From Streptomyces canus (GTDB lineage: Bacteria; Actinomycetota; Actinomycetes; Streptomycetales; Streptomycetaceae): 64,000 nt of DNA. The stretch spans positions 368,124 to 432,123 of the forward strand of contig NZ_KQ948662.1 in the NCBI RefSeq assembly GCF_001514145.1. The letters are read 5' to 3'. Each line of letters opens with the position of its first letter. Positions within the stretch are counted from its first letter, which is position 1. The position numbers and the translations under genes were made by a program. Positions 62,801 through 64,000 of this stretch are shown one piece after another. The notes beneath the pieces are model-generated. The model did not search any database, was not told where the DNA came from, and was given only the letters and a program-made list of their open reading frames with translations.

Positions 62801-63103
62801 TCAGACGATCGGGTCGTGGACGGTGACGAGCTTGGTGCCGTCCGGGAAGGTCGCCTCGACCTGGACGTCGTGGATCATCTCGGGGATGCCCTCCATGACG
62901 TCGTCCCGGGTGAGCAGCTTGCGCCCGGAGGCCATGAGCTCGGCGACGGTACGGCCGTCACGCGCGCCTTCGAGGATGTGCGACGTGATGAGGGCGACCG
63001 CCTCGGGGTGGTTGAGCCTGAGCCCGCGGGCCCGGCGCTTCTCGGCCACGTCGGCCGCCACATGGATGAGCAGCCTCTCTTGCTCGTGCGGGGTCAGTTG
63101 CAC
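62801..63103 (-). CDS. ureA: Urease gamma subunit UreA
   Basis: A 100-residue structural subunit: VQLTPHEQERLLIHVAADVA, LNHPEAVALITSHILEGARD, TFPDGTKLVTVHDPIV. GTG 63103 is preferred because it gives the standard 100-residue length and GAGG lies 6 bases upstream; GTG 63115 is also in frame. It is the first gene of ureABCFGD; the spacer of 88 bp upstream should hold the promoter. Confidence 0.93.
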   Translation of the reverse strand: MQLTPHEQERLLIHVAADVAEKRRARGLRLNHPEAVALITSHILEGARDGRTVAELMASGRKLLTRDDVMEGIPEMIHDVQVEATFPDGTKLVTVHDPIV

Positions 63104-63191
63104 GTCCCACCTCACAGTCCTCGCTCCGGACCGTGCGGGGCCCGGCTGCCGCTGCCCCGGGGCAAAGTCCCTGGTGGCGTGGATCCGCAGG

Positions 63192-63842
63192 CTAGTTGGA
63201 TCCGGTTTCAGGCACGTTAACCAAGCTGTGATCCCGCATACTCATCAACGCCCGTAGACCGTCCCGCAGGGACTCGGCGGGCGTCGGCCCGAACAGGGCC
63301 TGCTGGGCGAGGAAGCCCATCGCGGCCGCCATCATCGTGCGGGCCACGTCCTCCGGGGGCACGTCCGGCCGCATGATTCCGGCCTCCTGGTACGCCCCGA
63401 CGATCCGCGTCCAGGTCTCGCGCACGGCGCCGTAGCCCTCGCGCAGGAGGGCCGCGAGCTCGTCGTTGCGGAAGGTCTCGGTCCACACCTGGACGACCAG
63501 CCGCGGGAACGCCGGCCGCCCGTCCACGGTCAGGGACTCCTTGGTGGCGAGGACGCGGCTGAGCACGGACGCCACGAGGAGGTCCGGAGGCGGGGGCGGG
63601 CTGCTGTGGGTCGCCTCCTCGAAACCCTCGTGGACCTGGCCGAGCACCTCGCCGACGATCGCGCCGATGAGTTCCTCCTTGCCGGTGAAGTACCGGTACA
63701 CGGCCCCGGCCGAGAGGTCGGCTTCCTTCAGGACGTCCTGCATGGACGTGGCGTGGAAGCCGTTGCGGGCGAAGCAGACCGCGGCGCCGTCGAGGATCTG
63801 CCGGCGCCGGGCGTCGAGGTGTGCCTGGGATACACGAGCCAT
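63192..63842 (-). CDS. TetR family regulator
   Basis: A 216-residue regulator. The helix-turn-helix is at about residues 9-55 (RRRQILDGAAVCFARNGFHA, SMQDVLKEADLSAGAVYRYF). The C-terminal TetR_C region has AAAMGFLAQQALFGPTPAES. ATG 63842 is used; upstream frame is open but in the promoter. Two copies of a 20-bp motif lie in the divergent spacer, so it probably represses itself and the next gene, likely an exporter. Confidence 0.92.
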   Translation of the reverse strand: MARVSQAHLDARRRQILDGAAVCFARNGFHATSMQDVLKEADLSAGAVYRYFTGKEELIGAIVGEVLGQVHEGFEEATHSSPPPPPDLLVASVLSRVLATKESLTVDGRPAFPRLVVQVWTETFRNDELAALLREGYGAVRETWTRIVGAYQEAGIMRPDVPPEDVARTMMAAAMGFLAQQALFGPTPAESLRDGLRALMSMRDHSLVNVPETGSN

Positions 63843-63852
63843 ACGCCCAAAG

Positions 63853-63872
63853 TAAAACGAACATTCCTTCTT
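63853..63872. promoter_or_regulatory. Operator copy 1 (near tetR)
   Basis: TAAAACGAAC-ATTCCTTCTT, 10 bp before the tetR ATG. It matches copy 2 at 18 of 20 positions. The halves ACGAAC and CCTTCTT make a degenerate inverted repeat of TetR type. Confidence 0.65.
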
Positions 63873-63911
63873 GACAAGGCGGGACAACGGCGGGACGGTG
63901 GTGACCGAGAC

Positions 63912-63931
63912 TAAAACGAACGATCCTTCTT
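63912..63931. promoter_or_regulatory. Operator copy 2 (near the divergent gene)
   Basis: TAAAACGAAC-GATCCTTCTT, the second copy, in the same orientation and 59 bp from the first. It lies 34 bp before the divergent gene's ATG. Confidence 0.65.
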
Positions 63932-63965
63932 TTTAACGGGACCCCGAGCCCCGGAGAGGACCCTC

Positions 63966-64000
63966 ATGTCCACCCGTCGCACGACCGCGGTCGTCGTCCT
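63966..64000 (+). CDS. 5' end of an unidentified gene (cut by window edge)
   Basis: ATG 63966 follows GGAGAGGA. Only MSTRRTTAVVVL is visible: a basic start leading into a hydrophobic stretch, as in a membrane transporter. Its position opposite a TetR gene suggests an efflux pump, but the family cannot be read. Confidence 0.6.
   Translation, partial: MSTRRTTAVVV

Overview
The window reads as chromosomal DNA of a Streptomyces or close relative. GC is very high, codons end in G or C, and GTG/TTG starts with GGAGG-type ribosome sites are common. Lineage markers fit: a mycothiol-dependent formaldehyde dehydrogenase, MurT/GatD, a bacterial protein O-mannosyltransferase (Pmt), a CebR-type operator, SpoIIE-family phosphatases, a urease operon without ureE, and two copies of a GC-rich intergenic hairpin common in Streptomyces. 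I saw no tRNA, rRNA, CRISPR array, transposase or phage gene. No gene-free stretch exceeds 300 bases.

Layout. 1-2.3 kb: pirin (cut by the window edge), an AhpD-like protein, a frameshifted DoxX gene and a broken class-III aminotransferase. 2.5-9.5 kb: PucR and IclR regulators, then a Rieske ferredoxin/reductase/oxygenase operon and a mycothiol-linked dehydrogenase whose 5' end abuts a TetR remnant. Together these suggest oxidative demethylation with formaldehyde clearance. 9.5-17 kb: a UvrA2-like ATPase, VOC protein, TetR, a secreted hydrolase with discoidin domain, and a GH5 mannanase under a CebR-type box. 17-21.5 kb: a methyltransferase-Nudix fusion, DUF779 protein, two secreted phosphodiesterase-type enzymes and small proteins. 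21.7-25 kb: an acyl-CoA dehydrogenase operon. 25-28 kb: a small ORF, an unusual prephenate dehydratase and Pmt. 28-33.4 kb: XRE-cupin regulator/thioredoxin reductase pair, LigB-type ligase coupled to a Nudix enzyme, and an aldehyde dehydrogenase. 33.4-35.5 kb: acyl-CoA dehydrogenase with divergent TetR. 35.5-40.5 kb: deformylase, MurT-GatD, phosphofructokinase and CtaG. 40.5-44 kb: a PASTA lipoprotein, Ser/Thr kinase and small membrane protein. 44-48 kb: a LytTR regulator, DUF485 protein, solute symporter and LytS-type kinase with overlapping genes. 48-51 kb: Lrp, DDAH-like hydrolase and ornithine aminotransferase. 51-58.4 kb: two SpoIIE phosphatases, acyltransferase, epimerase-like protein and secreted tripeptidyl peptidase. 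58.5-63.1 kb: ureABCFGD. 63.2-64 kb: TetR and a divergent gene cut by the edge.

The left 9.5 kb carries several decay scars: two frameshifted genes, one truncated gene, a TetR fragment, and an mscR gene with a replaced N-terminus and a lost zinc ligand. The strongest system-level ideas are (i) the Rieske demethylase/mycothiol module with shared TTGC-N7-GCAA sites, (ii) a kinase whose PASTA domain sits on a separate adjacent lipoprotein, and (iii) the four-gene LytS/LytTR-symporter operon. Functions are inferred from motifs and context; no database search was run.
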